A stretch of DNA of 64,000 nt from Chromatiaceae bacterium. Its GTDB lineage: Bacteria > Pseudomonadota > Gammaproteobacteria > Chromatiales > Chromatiaceae. The position numbers were made by a program, and so were the translations under genes. The DNA is taken from positions 372,001 to 436,000 of the forward strand of contig CP037918.1 of the NCBI GenBank assembly GCA_019356535.1. The letters run 5' to 3'. Below are positions 53,664-62,225 of this stretch, in pieces. Each line of letters begins with the position of its first letter. Positions within the stretch are counted from its first letter, which is position 1. A model generated the notes under the pieces. The model saw only the letters and a list, made by a program, of their open reading frames with translations. It was not told the origin of the DNA and did no database searches.

Positions 53664-55367
53664 ATGAAGTCGAGTTATATGAATTCTGAAGGGCCGTGTC
53701 GCCCGCTGCGTGTTGGAATTATCGTCGATGAGGGGGGTATGGACTTCATTTCATGGGATCTTGTCGAGCGTAGCTGTTTGACTGACGCCTATGAAATATC
53801 GGCATTGATTGTGCAGCGTGTGGGGGCTGCTAGAGGCGCGCTGGATGTTTTGCGCGGTACTGTGTCTGCGAGAGGTTTTTTTCGCTTTCTTGAATATCGT
53901 ACATTTAGGTTAATTCGCAGGGTCGAGGAGGTCCTGGTGGGGCGGATGTTCCCAGTTGCGGTGTCTCAGAGGACCAAGCGTGTCGATGCATACGATATTC
54001 CACGGTTGGAAGTTGCGCCTGTTCTGTCTGGAGACGGGGTTGTATTTCAGTATTCGAAAGAGGATCTGTCTGCAATATCTGAGCTGGAACTTGATGTTGT
54101 CGTGAAGGGCGGCAGTGGGGTTCTGAGAGGAGAAATATTAACGATTTTTGAATATGGTGTTTTGTCATGCCATCATGGGGATGATCGCGTGAATCGAGGT
54201 GGTCCTGCTGGGTTCTGGGAGGCCTGTCTCGGGGTGGAGACCACCGGGTTCACTATTCGGCGATTGCGTGACGATTTGGATGGTGGGGATGTGCTCTTCA
54301 AGGGTAAAATTGCCACTCGTGCGCTGTACCTGAAAAATCAAAGTGCAATTTTATACAAGTCGGCCCCATTTTTTGATTTACTTCTTAAGCGTATTGCTAG
54401 ATGTGGTTCTCTGCCTGCGGAGTATCCGAGTCTGCCGTATGCTTGTCCGCCATATTCGATACCGCACATGGGGGCGCAGCTTCGATATATGTTGCGCATT
54501 CTTGTTCGTCTGGGGAGGAAGGCATGTCGTCGTATTTTTCATCGGCAACAACGTTGGACAATAGCGTATCAGCGGGTGCCAGATTGGGAGCGTGCAGTGT
54601 TATGGCGTTCGCGGTCCATCAAGAACCCTCCATGTCGTTACCTGGCTGACCCATTTGTCTGGACGCAGGATGGGCGTGAAGTGATTTTTGCAGAGGACTT
54701 TGATTTTCGTACTGGTAAAGGAGATATTGCAGCAATTGATATTACAGGGGACGATCCTAAGTATTTGGGTGTTGTTTTAAGTGAGCAATTCCATCTATCT
54801 TTTCCTTATCTTTTCGAGGCTGATGGTTCGCTATACATGGTGCCGGAGAGTCATCAGGCTGGCGAAATACGTCTGTACAAGTGTGAGGAGTTTCCTGGCA
54901 AGTGGTCTCTGCATAAGGTCCTGATTAAGGATATATCGGCCGTGGACACGATGATTTTTCCTCATGCGGGGCGTTGGTGGATGCTAACAAACATCGATAG
55001 TGCCGGGATGATGGATTACGAGTCCGAACTTCATCTTTATCATGCGGACAGATTCGACAGTGATACATGGGTTCCACACCCGGGTAATCCAGTTGTTTTT
55101 GACGCCAGTCGTGCGCGAAATGGGGGGATGTTGTATGGACGTGACGGCGCAATCTATCGGGTTTTTCAGCGCCAGGGAATTGGGGTGTATGGGGCGGGCA
55201 TGGGTATCGCGCGAATCACCTTGCTTGATCGCAATGTATATGCTGAAGAGGTAATAATGACAATTGGACCGGATTTTGCGCGTGGGGCTCAGTTTGCTCA
55301 CTCTCTGTCCCATCGAGATGGTATTCTTGTTCTTGATTACGGGAAGTATGAAAGAATATCCTCATGA
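53664..55367 (+). CDS. formyltransferase-domain protein fused to a GIPT-like beta-propeller glycosyltransferase domain
   Basis: About 567 residues from ATG 53664. The N-terminal ~250 residues resemble methionyl-tRNA-formyltransferase-type folds (LDVVVKGGSGVLRGEIL, LSCHHGDDRVNRGGPAGFWE, DGGDVLFKGKI). The C-terminal ~270 residues match the glucosamine inositolphosphorylceramide transferase family (CRYLADPFVWTQDGREVIFA, HLSFPYLFEADGSLYMVPES, RNGGMLYGRDGAIYRVFQ). Such fusions occur in bacterial surface-polysaccharide loci, where they may formylate and transfer an amino sugar. The gene is clearly AT-richer than its neighbours and lies beyond an IS wreck, which suggests transfer. Confidence 0.75.
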   Translation: MKSSYMNSEGPCRPLRVGIIVDEGGMDFISWDLVERSCLTDAYEISALIVQRVGAARGALDVLRGTVSARGFFRFLEYRTFRLIRRVEEVLVGRMFPVAVSQRTKRVDAYDIPRLEVAPVLSGDGVVFQYSKEDLSAISELELDVVVKGGSGVLRGEILTIFEYGVLSCHHGDDRVNRGGPAGFWEACLGVETTGFTIRRLRDDLDGGDVLFKGKIATRALYLKNQSAILYKSAPFFDLLLKRIARCGSLPAEYPSLPYACPPYSIPHMGAQLRYMLRILVRLGRKACRRIFHRQQRWTIAYQRVPDWERAVLWRSRSIKNPPCRYLADPFVWTQDGREVIFAEDFDFRTGKGDIAAIDITGDDPKYLGVVLSEQFHLSFPYLFEADGSLYMVPESHQAGEIRLYKCEEFPGKWSLHKVLIKDISAVDTMIFPHAGRWWMLTNIDSAGMMDYESELHLYHADRFDSDTWVPHPGNPVVFDASRARNGGMLYGRDGAIYRVFQRQGIGVYGAGMGIARITLLDRNVYAEEVIMTIGPDFARGAQFAHSLSHRDGILVLDYGKYERISS

Positions 55368-55756
55368 AGTGGGGGGGTAAAGTTGTTGGGTTTCTGTGTG
55401 TTCTGTCAGGTTGAGAATGTCGATGCTAGCCTTGGCGGTTATGAGTTGTCTTATCCATGCGTGTCGTCTGCCCCCTTGGGATGAGGCAACAAAATTTTGT
55501 AATGAACGCTTGAGTGGGGGCGGAGTTGGTGCGGCTGCTCCAAGCGACTATACAATAGTATCAGGAACCGTGAAGTGAACTCAAAAAGTCCTGAACTCCG
55601 GACGTCTGTAGTGCGATCTGCCTTGAAGGTTGGTTGCAAGGTCTGTAAGGGCGAAGGAGGGTGTATGGCTATTAGATTACACTGCTGACCTCTGGATGTC
55701 AGAGGGCAGGTTGGCGATGTTATGATGAGTTCCGAAATCTCGGAAGGGGGCAAGGC
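55368..55756. other. intergenic region with a doubtful small lipoprotein frame
   Basis: A 53-codon frame from ATG 55417 to 55578 begins with a hydrophobic, Cys-containing segment (MLALAVMSCLIHAC) that could be a lipoprotein signal, but it has no good ribosome site and no known relatives. The rest appears non-coding and should include the ubiT promoter. Confidence 0.35.
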
Positions 55757-56248
55757 ATGAGATTGCCGATTTTTACAGCTTGCGAGGCGCTGTCGTTGCC
55801 ATTGAAGTGGATGCCGGCTGGGATTCATGCCCGGGGGCTGGCGCTGGTGGTCAATCGTCTTTTCGCCGATGCACTGGATGCCGGGGAGCTGGACTTCCTC
55901 GAGGGCAAGGTGCTGCACGTCGAGGTGGAGGACATCGGACTCCATTACCGACTGGTGATGCGTGCCGGACGTTTCGCTGCCGCGGCCGCCGAGGCGTCTG
56001 TCGACGTTCGCTTCCGCGGCGGGTTGCAGACCTTCCTGCAGCTGGCGACCCGGCGCGAGGATGCCGATACGCTTTTCTTTCAGCGGCGCCTGCGCATCGA
56101 GGGTGATACCGCGACGGGCCTGCACCTGAAGAACTTTCTCGATGCCCGGGAGGGGGCATTGCTGCCCCCCGCGCTGCAATATTCGCTTGAGCGCATGACC
56201 GATCTGTACGGTCGCTATTGCGGTCGCGAGGACATGGCGACGGTCTGA
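55757..56248 (+). CDS. ubiT: O2-independent ubiquinone biosynthesis accessory factor UbiT
   Basis: A 163-residue protein with an SCP2-type lipid-binding fold (LHVEVEDIGLHYRLVMRAGR, VDVRFRGGLQTFLQLATRREDADTLFFQRRLRIEGDT). UbiT binds prenylated quinone precursors and works with UbiU and UbiV when oxygen is absent. Both partners are encoded on the opposite strand immediately downstream. Its 3' end overlaps ubiV by 34 bases in convergent orientation. Confidence 0.9.
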   Translation: MRLPIFTACEALSLPLKWMPAGIHARGLALVVNRLFADALDAGELDFLEGKVLHVEVEDIGLHYRLVMRAGRFAAAAAEASVDVRFRGGLQTFLQLATRREDADTLFFQRRLRIEGDTATGLHLKNFLDAREGALLPPALQYSLERMTDLYGRYCGREDMATV

Positions 56249-57147
56249 GCCGACCAGTGCAGTCCGGGGCGGCCGTGCCAGTAGCCGTCACAGGGGCCGT
56301 TCGGTAGATAGCGCAGCAGTTCGTCGAGTGCCTCATCGATCGGGCGGCCCTGGCGCAGTACTTCGGCATGAATCTCGACAATGCGTCCGGTGTGACGCGA
56401 CTGTGGGCTGATGCGCAATAGCTCGACTCCCAGTTCTGCGGCCTCGGCCAGTACGCCCAGCAGGGTGAAGGTCTGTGCCGATTGGGTCTGGATGCCGTTG
56501 AGGGTGAGAAAGCGCTGCTCTTCCTGGGTCGACAGCAGCATGCCGTCGGGGTAGTCCAGGCAGCGGAACTGGCAATCGTCCTTCGGTAGCCGGTGCGCGC
56601 GGGCGGTGAAACAGCGTGCCGAGAGGGCCAGGGGCAGGCGGCCGAAGGCGAAGACCTCGGTCTCCACCTTCGGTGGGCGCTCGACCTGCATGTGGGCCAA
56701 TGCCGCATGTGATAGCTCCACCGGCATGACCCAGCGCTGCATCCCCAGCGAGGCTAGCTTGTGCAGGGTGCGGTGGTTGTAGATGTTGATGAAGGGACCT
56801 GCCACGAAGGGTGAATGGCCTGCAAGGCGTTGCACGGCGGCCATGTCGTTGGCCTCGACCAGGAACCGCCCGTTGTCACACAGGCGGCGCAGGGCCTTGA
56901 GCTCGGACTCGGCCTCGATCAAGGCCAGGCTCGAGAGCACCACTTCCTTGCCGGCCGCCGCCAGTTCCTCACCGATCGCCAGCCAGTCTTCGAGCTTCAG
57001 GCTGCGCCGTTTGGCGCACACCGTCTCGCCTAGGTAGACCGTGTCCACCGGGCGGGATGTGATGTCGCGGTAGAAGGCGAACAGTTCGTCACGCGACCAG
57101 TAGTAGAGGACAGGGCCCAGGGACAGGCGGGGTAGTGAGGCATGCAT
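56215..57147 (-). CDS. ubiV: O2-independent ubiquinone hydroxylation protein UbiV
   Basis: A 310-residue U32-peptidase-like protein. LSLGPVLYYWSRDELFAFY and DTVYLGETVCAKRR mark the N-terminal barrel. The remaining cluster cysteines lie in LSARCFTARAHRLPKDDCQFRC, together giving the four Cys that hold a 4Fe-4S cluster in UbiV. It forms a heterodimer with UbiU and hydroxylates ubiquinone precursors without oxygen, using prephenate as oxygen donor in the studied system. The ATG at 57147 gives the family start. Confidence 0.92.
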   Translation of the reverse strand: MHASLPRLSLGPVLYYWSRDELFAFYRDITSRPVDTVYLGETVCAKRRSLKLEDWLAIGEELAAAGKEVVLSSLALIEAESELKALRRLCDNGRFLVEANDMAAVQRLAGHSPFVAGPFINIYNHRTLHKLASLGMQRWVMPVELSHAALAHMQVERPPKVETEVFAFGRLPLALSARCFTARAHRLPKDDCQFRCLDYPDGMLLSTQEEQRFLTLNGIQTQSAQTFTLLGVLAEAAELGVELLRISPQSRHTGRIVEIHAEVLRQGRPIDEALDELLRYLPNGPCDGYWHGRPGLHWSAQTVAMSSRPQ

Positions 57148-57166
57148 GGCGGTGCTTCTCCCGGGT

Positions 57167-58162
57167 TCATTGCCAGGTGCGGGCATAGGCGCCCAGCGTG
57201 GTCTGTTGCCCCTCGCTCACCCGACCCAGCACCTGCTGCCATTCAGGCAGCGGTCGGTAGTGTTCGGGGTCGCGCAGGCAACTGTCGATGGCAGCGCGCC
57301 AGACCTGGGTCACTTGGCGCACGTAGGCCGGGCTGCGCTGACGTCCCTCCAGCTTGATGGCGGCCACGCCGGCTTCGGCGAGTTCGGGCAGCAGGTCGAG
57401 GGTATTGAGGCTGGTCGGTTGTTCGATGGCGTAGTAGGTCTGTCCATTCACCTGATAGCGGCCCTTGCACAGGGTGGGGTAGCCGGCATTCGCTCCCTTG
57501 GGTACGCTGTCGACCAGCACACCACCCAGGCGTGTCTCGAGTCCTTTCGGGGTCTCCACCCACTGGACTGCCGCCGCGGGCGAACAAACGCCGTGTGTGT
57601 TGGGCGACTTTCCTGCCGCGTAGGAAGACAGCAGGCAGCGTCCTTCCACCATCACGCAAAGACTGCCGAAGCCGAAGACCTCGATCTGCACCGGGCTGTG
57701 CTCCACGACCTGGCGAACCTGGGCCATCGAGAGCACGCGCGGCAGCACTGCACGTCGCACGCCGAACTGTTCGTGGTAGAAGCGCAGCGCCTCGTAGCTG
57801 GTGGCCGATCCCTGCACGGAGAGGTGCAGGTTCAGCCCGGGATGTCGGGTACTGGCGTAGTCGAGGACACCGATGTCGGCCGCGATCAGGGCGTCCACGC
57901 CGAGATCGGCGGCCCGGTCTACTGCCGACTGCCAGGTGGGCCAGCCCTCCGGGCGGGGATAGGTGTTGAGCGCCAGGAAGACACGGCGGCCACGCGCGTG
58001 CGCGTGGGCGATGCCTTGGGCCATGCTGTCATGGTCGAAGTTCAGACCCTCGAAGTTGCGAGCATTGGTGGCGTCCCGGAAGCCGATGTACACCGCATCG
58101 GCACCGGCGTCCACGGCCGCCTTGAGGGAGGTCAGGTTTCCGGCAGGGCAGACGAGTTCCAT
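57167..58162 (-). CDS. ubiU: O2-independent ubiquinone hydroxylation protein UbiU
   Basis: A 331-residue U32-family protein starting MELVCPAGNLTSLKAAVDAG. The iron-sulfur cysteines lie in FGFGSLCVMVEGRCLLSSYA and NTHGVCSPAA plus a later Cys (LCKGRYQ). It partners UbiV. The 5' end overlaps the 3' end of the YhcC-like gene by 31 bases, so UbiU translation is probably coupled to it. The ubiV start is 20 bases past its stop. Confidence 0.93.
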   Translation of the reverse strand: MELVCPAGNLTSLKAAVDAGADAVYIGFRDATNARNFEGLNFDHDSMAQGIAHAHARGRRVFLALNTYPRPEGWPTWQSAVDRAADLGVDALIAADIGVLDYASTRHPGLNLHLSVQGSATSYEALRFYHEQFGVRRAVLPRVLSMAQVRQVVEHSPVQIEVFGFGSLCVMVEGRCLLSSYAAGKSPNTHGVCSPAAAVQWVETPKGLETRLGGVLVDSVPKGANAGYPTLCKGRYQVNGQTYYAIEQPTSLNTLDLLPELAEAGVAAIKLEGRQRSPAYVRQVTQVWRAAIDSCLRDPEHYRPLPEWQQVLGRVSEGQQTTLGAYARTWQ

Positions 58163-59112
58163 GAGATGACCTCCTCGGTGGTTGGGGGATGGGGCCAGGC
58201 GCTGCCCTGGCGGGTGCCGCGCTGGATCAGGGTTTCGGCGATGCCGTCGATCACTTGCCATTTGCGGGCGCACCAGGCCGGGGCCAGCAGGAGGCTGGCC
58301 GGTGCGGTACCGGTCAGGCGATGGTAGAGCACCTCGGGCGGGGTCGCCTCGATCAGGTCGGCGGCGGTCTCGATGTAGGTCTCCAATGGCCAGGGGCGGT
58401 ATTCACCGCGTCGCCACTGGTTGGCCAGCAAGGTGCCCTTGACCACGTGCAAGGGGTGCAGCTTGAGGCCATCGACCCCTTCGGAGACCACCCGTTCCAG
58501 GGTCTGCAGGGCGTGCTCCGGCCCCTCGCCGGGCAGGCCCACGATGAGGTGGGTGCAGACCTTCAGGCCCCGGCCGCGTGCCCGCCTTGCTGCGTCCTGG
58601 TACTCGGCAAAGCCGTGGCCTCGATTGACCCGTTCCAGGGTCTGGTCGAAGGCCGATTGCAGACCGAGTTCCAGCCATACCTCGTGCCCTTCCGCCTGGT
58701 AATCCGCGAGCAGATCGAGCACTTCGTCCGGCACGCAGTCCGGGCGGGTGCCGATCGACAGGCCGACCACGTCCGGTTCGCGCAGTGCCTGCCGGTACAG
58801 CTCGTCCAGCCGTTCCACCTCGGCATAGGTGTTGGTGTAGGCCTGGAAGTAGGCGATGAAGTGTCGGGCGCCGGTGCGCTTGCGGATCACCGCGCGGCCT
58901 TTACGTATCTGTTCGCCGACCGATGGCTGGTTGCGGGCGTTGGGGCTGAAGGAGACGTTGTTGCAGAAGGTGCAGCCACCGCGTCCCTTGCTGCCGTCCC
59001 GGTTGGGGCAGGTGAAGCCGGCATTGATCGCGATCTTGTGCACCCGCTGACCATGGCGCCGTTTCAGGTCCTGGCCAAAGGTGTTCACGAGTTGGGGCAG
59101 CAGGTGGGTCAT
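58132..59112 (-). CDS. YhcC-family (TIGR01212) radical SAM protein
   Basis: A 326-residue radical SAM protein. The N-terminal cluster site AGFTCPNRDGSKGRGGCTFC holds the three cysteines, followed by FQAYTNTYAEVERL, LSIGTRPDCVPDEVL and LELGLQSAFDQTLERVNRGH. The function of this family is not settled. Here it heads a likely yhcC-ubiU-ubiV operon and shares an upstream region with nrdD that contains an FNR-like site, pointing to use under anaerobic conditions. The ATG at 59112 matches the family start. Confidence 0.88.
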   Translation of the reverse strand: MTHLLPQLVNTFGQDLKRRHGQRVHKIAINAGFTCPNRDGSKGRGGCTFCNNVSFSPNARNQPSVGEQIRKGRAVIRKRTGARHFIAYFQAYTNTYAEVERLDELYRQALREPDVVGLSIGTRPDCVPDEVLDLLADYQAEGHEVWLELGLQSAFDQTLERVNRGHGFAEYQDAARRARGRGLKVCTHLIVGLPGEGPEHALQTLERVVSEGVDGLKLHPLHVVKGTLLANQWRRGEYRPWPLETYIETAADLIEATPPEVLYHRLTGTAPASLLLAPAWCARKWQVIDGIAETLIQRGTRQGSAWPHPPTTEEVISWNSSALPET

Positions 59113-59173
59113 CGGGAGGCCTGAAGGATCAACGCATGCTGCGGAGATTATCGGATCGCCGTGGCAGCCCCCC

Positions 59174-59187
59174 TTGATCTTGGTCAA
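59174..59187. promoter_or_regulatory. FNR/Anr-like binding site
   Basis: TTGATCTTGGTCAA matches the FNR/Anr consensus TTGAT-N4-ATCAA with a single mismatch in the right half. It lies between the divergent yhcC-ubiUV and nrdD genes, about 62 bases from the first start codon and about 115 from the second, so it could activate both under anoxia. Confidence 0.75.
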
Positions 59188-59224
59188 GTCGCAGCCGGCG
59201 ATATTGGGGTGTAATTCGCCACGA

Positions 59225-59242
59225 ACCACAATATGTTGTGGT
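59225..59242. promoter_or_regulatory. NrdR-like box 1 upstream of nrdD
   Basis: ACCACAATATGTTGTGGT is an 18-base near-perfect palindrome (eight of nine pairs) fitting the NrdR box pattern ACAC(A/T)ATAT…(A/T)TGTGT. NrdR represses ribonucleotide reductase genes when dATP is high. Confidence 0.75.
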
Positions 59243-59257
59243 GCTTCGATTGTTGAA

Positions 59258-59273
59258 CTATAAGATCTTGTGT
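59258..59273. promoter_or_regulatory. NrdR-like box 2 upstream of nrdD
   Basis: CTATAAGATCTTGTGT has a perfect right half and central AAGATCTT, with a weaker left half. Its centre is 32 bp from the centre of box 1, i.e. three helical turns, the spacing expected for cooperative NrdR binding. It ends 29 bases before the nrdD start. Confidence 0.7.
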
Positions 59274-59302
59274 TGTAGCCACCCGCCGAAGGAGGAAGGC
59301 CC

Positions 59303-61342
59303 ATGTCAGCCAATATTCAAGAGATCGCCCGTCTCCCGGGGCGCGTACGCCGGCGTGACGGCACTGAGGCGCCGTTCGACAGCCGGCGCATCCTCTCGGC
59401 GATCCGTCGGGCCGGCGAGGCCACCGGGGAGTTCGGCGAGGAGGAGGCCGGGCGGCTCACCGCCCAGGTCGTCAAGGTACTCGCCCACGGGTATTTCCCG
59501 GACGGCGTGCCGGACATCGAACGCATCCAGGACATCGTCGAGCAGACCCTGATCGCTGCCGACCACCTGGCCACGGCCCGTGCCTATATTCGCTACCGGG
59601 ATCACCACCAGCGCCTGCGTGCCGATCGTCGTACTCTGCTGGACGTGGCTGAGTCGGTGGACGAGTACCTCGATCGCACCGACTGGCGGGTGAGCGCCAA
59701 TGCCAACCAGGGATATTCGCTGGGTGGCCTGATCCTCAATACCTCCGGCAAGGTGATCGCCAACTACTGGCTGAATCACGTCTATGCGCCCGAGGCGGGC
59801 AAGGCGCATCGCGAGGGCGATATCCACATCCATGACCTCGACATGCTGGCGGGCTATTGTGCGGGGTGGTCCTTGCGCACCCTGCTGCAGGAGGGGTTGA
59901 ACGGCGTGCCGGGCAAGCTGGAATCGGCGCCGCCGCGTCACATGTCCTCGGCCATCGGTCAGATCGTCAACTTTCTCGGCACCCTGCAGAACGAGTGGGC
60001 GGGTGCGCAGGCCTTCAGTTCCTTCGATACCTACATGGCGCCGTTCGTGCGCAAGGATCGCCTCGATTACGCGCAGGTCCGGCAATACCTGCAGGAGCTG
60101 ATCTACAACCTCAATGTCCCGTCGCGCTGGGGGACCCAGACACCGTTCACCAACCTGACCTTCGATTGGGTCTGCCCCGAGGACCTGCGTGAACAGGTGC
60201 CGGTGATCGGCGGTGAGGAGATGCCCTTCCGCTATGGCGATCTGCAGGCGGAGATGGACATGATCAACCGCGCCTACATCGAGGTCATGAGTGCCGGCGA
60301 TGCGAAAGGGCGGGTATTCACTTTTCCCATTCCCACTTACAACATCACGCCGGATTTTCCCTGGGACAGCGAGAACGCCAACCTGCTGTTCGAGATGACG
60401 GCCAAGTACGGCCTGCCTTACTTCCAGAACTTTCTCAATTCCGAGCTCAAGCCCAACATGGTCCGCAGCATGTGCTGCCGCCTGCAGCTCGACCTGCGCG
60501 AGTTGCTCAAGCGGGGAAACGGCCTGTTCGGATCGGCGGAGCAGACTGGCTCACTGGGTGTGGTCACCATCAATTGCGCACGTCTCGGCTATCTGTACAA
60601 GGGAGACGAAACCGGTTTGCTGGCTCGCCTGGATGAGCTGCTGCATATCGCGCGTGACACCTTGGAGGTTAAGCGCAAGGTCATCCAGCGCTACATGGAA
60701 GATGGCCTGTTTCCCTATACCAGGCGCTATCTCGGCACCCTGCGCAATCATTTTTCGACCATTGGGGTGAACGGCATCAACGAGATGGTGCGCAATTTCA
60801 CCGGCGACCGGCACGACATCACCACACCCGAAGGGGAAGCCATGGCTCTGCGTCTGCTCGATCACGTGCGTGCGCGCATGGTCGAGTTCCAGGAGGAGAC
60901 CGGCCACCTGTACAACCTGGAAGCCACGCCGGCCGAGGGCACGACCTATCGCTTCGCCCGGGAGGACCGCCGGCGTTTCCCCGACATCCTGCAGGCAGGC
61001 ACCCCCGATGCCCCCTACTACACCAACAGTTCGCAGCTCCCGGTCGGTTTCACCGACGATCCCTTCGAGGCCCTGGAGCGTCAGGAGGCCTTGCAGAGCC
61101 GCTACACGGGGGGCACGGTGCTGCACCTGTACCTGCCGGAGAGGGTCTCCAGCAGCGAGGCCTGCAAGCGTCTGGTGCGGCGGGCCCTGGGTAATTTCCG
61201 TCTACCCTACATCACCATCACGCCGACCTTTTCGGTCTGTCCCCGACACGGTTATCTGGCCGGCGAACACGAATTCTGTCCCAAGTGCGACCAGGAACTG
61301 GTCGCTCGCAAGCAAGCCGAGGAGGTAAACGCCCATGCATGA
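59303..61342 (+). CDS. nrdD: anaerobic ribonucleoside-triphosphate reductase, body subunit lacking the glycyl-radical end
   Basis: A 679-residue class III ribonucleotide reductase. An ATP-cone (RVRRRDGTEAPFDSRRILSA, ~residues 10-100) precedes the ten-stranded barrel: DIHIHDLDMLAGYCAGWSLR, YNLNVPSRWGTQTPFTNLTF, MCCRLQLDLREL, GSLGVVTINCARLGYL. It ends with FSVCPRHGYLAGEHEFCPKCDQEL, whose four Cys form the zinc site, then EEVNAHA and stop. The usual RVxGY glycyl-radical loop is missing here and is encoded by the next small gene. The start is 29 bases after a NrdR-like box. It makes dNTPs for DNA synthesis without oxygen. Confidence 0.93.
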   Translation: MSANIQEIARLPGRVRRRDGTEAPFDSRRILSAIRRAGEATGEFGEEEAGRLTAQVVKVLAHGYFPDGVPDIERIQDIVEQTLIAADHLATARAYIRYRDHHQRLRADRRTLLDVAESVDEYLDRTDWRVSANANQGYSLGGLILNTSGKVIANYWLNHVYAPEAGKAHREGDIHIHDLDMLAGYCAGWSLRTLLQEGLNGVPGKLESAPPRHMSSAIGQIVNFLGTLQNEWAGAQAFSSFDTYMAPFVRKDRLDYAQVRQYLQELIYNLNVPSRWGTQTPFTNLTFDWVCPEDLREQVPVIGGEEMPFRYGDLQAEMDMINRAYIEVMSAGDAKGRVFTFPIPTYNITPDFPWDSENANLLFEMTAKYGLPYFQNFLNSELKPNMVRSMCCRLQLDLRELLKRGNGLFGSAEQTGSLGVVTINCARLGYLYKGDETGLLARLDELLHIARDTLEVKRKVIQRYMEDGLFPYTRRYLGTLRNHFSTIGVNGINEMVRNFTGDRHDITTPEGEAMALRLLDHVRARMVEFQEETGHLYNLEATPAEGTTYRFAREDRRRFPDILQAGTPDAPYYTNSSQLPVGFTDDPFEALERQEALQSRYTGGTVLHLYLPERVSSSEACKRLVRRALGNFRLPYITITPTFSVCPRHGYLAGEHEFCPKCDQELVARKQAEEVNAHA

Positions 61343-61505
61343 GGTGACCATCAAGCTCGATGACCGTGAACGGACCCGCTGTGAGATCTGGACCCGGGTG
61401 ATGGGTTATCACCGGCCCGTCTCCGCCTGGAACCCGGGCAAGCGCTCGGAGCATGCCGAGCGGCGCTATTTCGTTGAACCGGGCGGTGCCCGCCCCCGGA
61501 CATGA
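61335..61505 (+). CDS. separate glycyl-radical domain of NrdD (56 residues)
   Basis: An ATG at 61335, preceded by a near-perfect GAGGAGGT ribosome site, opens a 56-codon frame. Its product carries RTRCEIWTRVMGYHRPVSAW, the glycyl-radical loop (Gly-24 in RVMGY) that closes class III reductases, then a basic tail. It overlaps the end of nrdD by eight bases in another frame and nrdG by four (ATGA). Together the two products make a complete NrdD. A good ribosome site at the junction favours a true two-subunit enzyme over a recent frameshift. A sequencing error cannot be excluded. Confidence 0.8.
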   Translation: MHEVTIKLDDRERTRCEIWTRVMGYHRPVSAWNPGKRSEHAERRYFVEPGGARPRT

Positions 61506-62188
61506 AGGCCCTGCGAGTCGGCGGCCTCACGCCGCTGACCACTATCGACTATCCTGGTGAACTGGCGGCCGTGGTGTTCTGCCAGGGCTGTCCCTGGCGC
61601 TGTCGCTATTGTCACAACGGCCACCTGTTGCGTCACGACGCGGTCTCGTCCATCGATTGGCAGGAGGTGCTGTCCTTCTTGCGCAGGCGGCAGGGGCTGC
61701 TGGACGCTGTGGTTTTTTCCGGGGGGGAGCCGACCCTGCAGGCAGGCCTGCCCGATGCCGTCGCGACGGTACGCGACCTGGGGTTCAAGGTCGGGTTGCA
61801 TACCGCCGGGTGTTACCCGGAAAGGCTGGCGGCCCTGTTGCCGTCACTCGACTGGGTTGGTTTGGATATCAAGGCCATGGAAGACGACTACCCGGTATTG
61901 ACCGGGGTGCCGGACAGCGGTACGCGCGCCTTCGAGAGCCTGCGGTACCTGCTGGATATCGGTTTGCCCTGTGAGGTGCGGGTGACGGTACACCCCCGCC
62001 TGCTGCCTTCCGATCGGCTGCGGACCTTGCTGGACTGCCTGCAAAAGATGGGGGTCGTCTCCATCGTGCTGCAGCGCTGCCGGGCGACGGGGATGCTGGA
62101 TCCCGCATTGGGACCGACTGGCAGCTTCCCCGAGACCATCGCAGACGGTGGTACGGTTTCCTGGCGCGAAGGGGAATCAGCGGGGTGA
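61502..62188 (+). CDS. nrdG: anaerobic ribonucleotide reductase activating protein
   Basis: A 228-residue radical SAM activase. The cluster site FCQGCPWRCRYCHNGHLL has the CxxxCxxC spacing, followed by VVFSGGEPTLQAGL (SAM binding) and VGLDIKAMEDDY. It uses AdoMet to abstract hydrogen from the Gly in the RVMGY loop encoded just upstream. The ATG overlaps the small glycyl-radical gene, giving the coupled set nrdD, glycyl-radical fragment, nrdG. Confidence 0.94.
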   Translation: MKALRVGGLTPLTTIDYPGELAAVVFCQGCPWRCRYCHNGHLLRHDAVSSIDWQEVLSFLRRRQGLLDAVVFSGGEPTLQAGLPDAVATVRDLGFKVGLHTAGCYPERLAALLPSLDWVGLDIKAMEDDYPVLTGVPDSGTRAFESLRYLLDIGLPCEVRVTVHPRLLPSDRLRTLLDCLQKMGVVSIVLQRCRATGMLDPALGPTGSFPETIADGGTVSWREGESAG

Positions 62189-62225
62189 TCTGCGGCAGGT
62201 CGGGCCTGTCTCTTTCTCCCGATGG

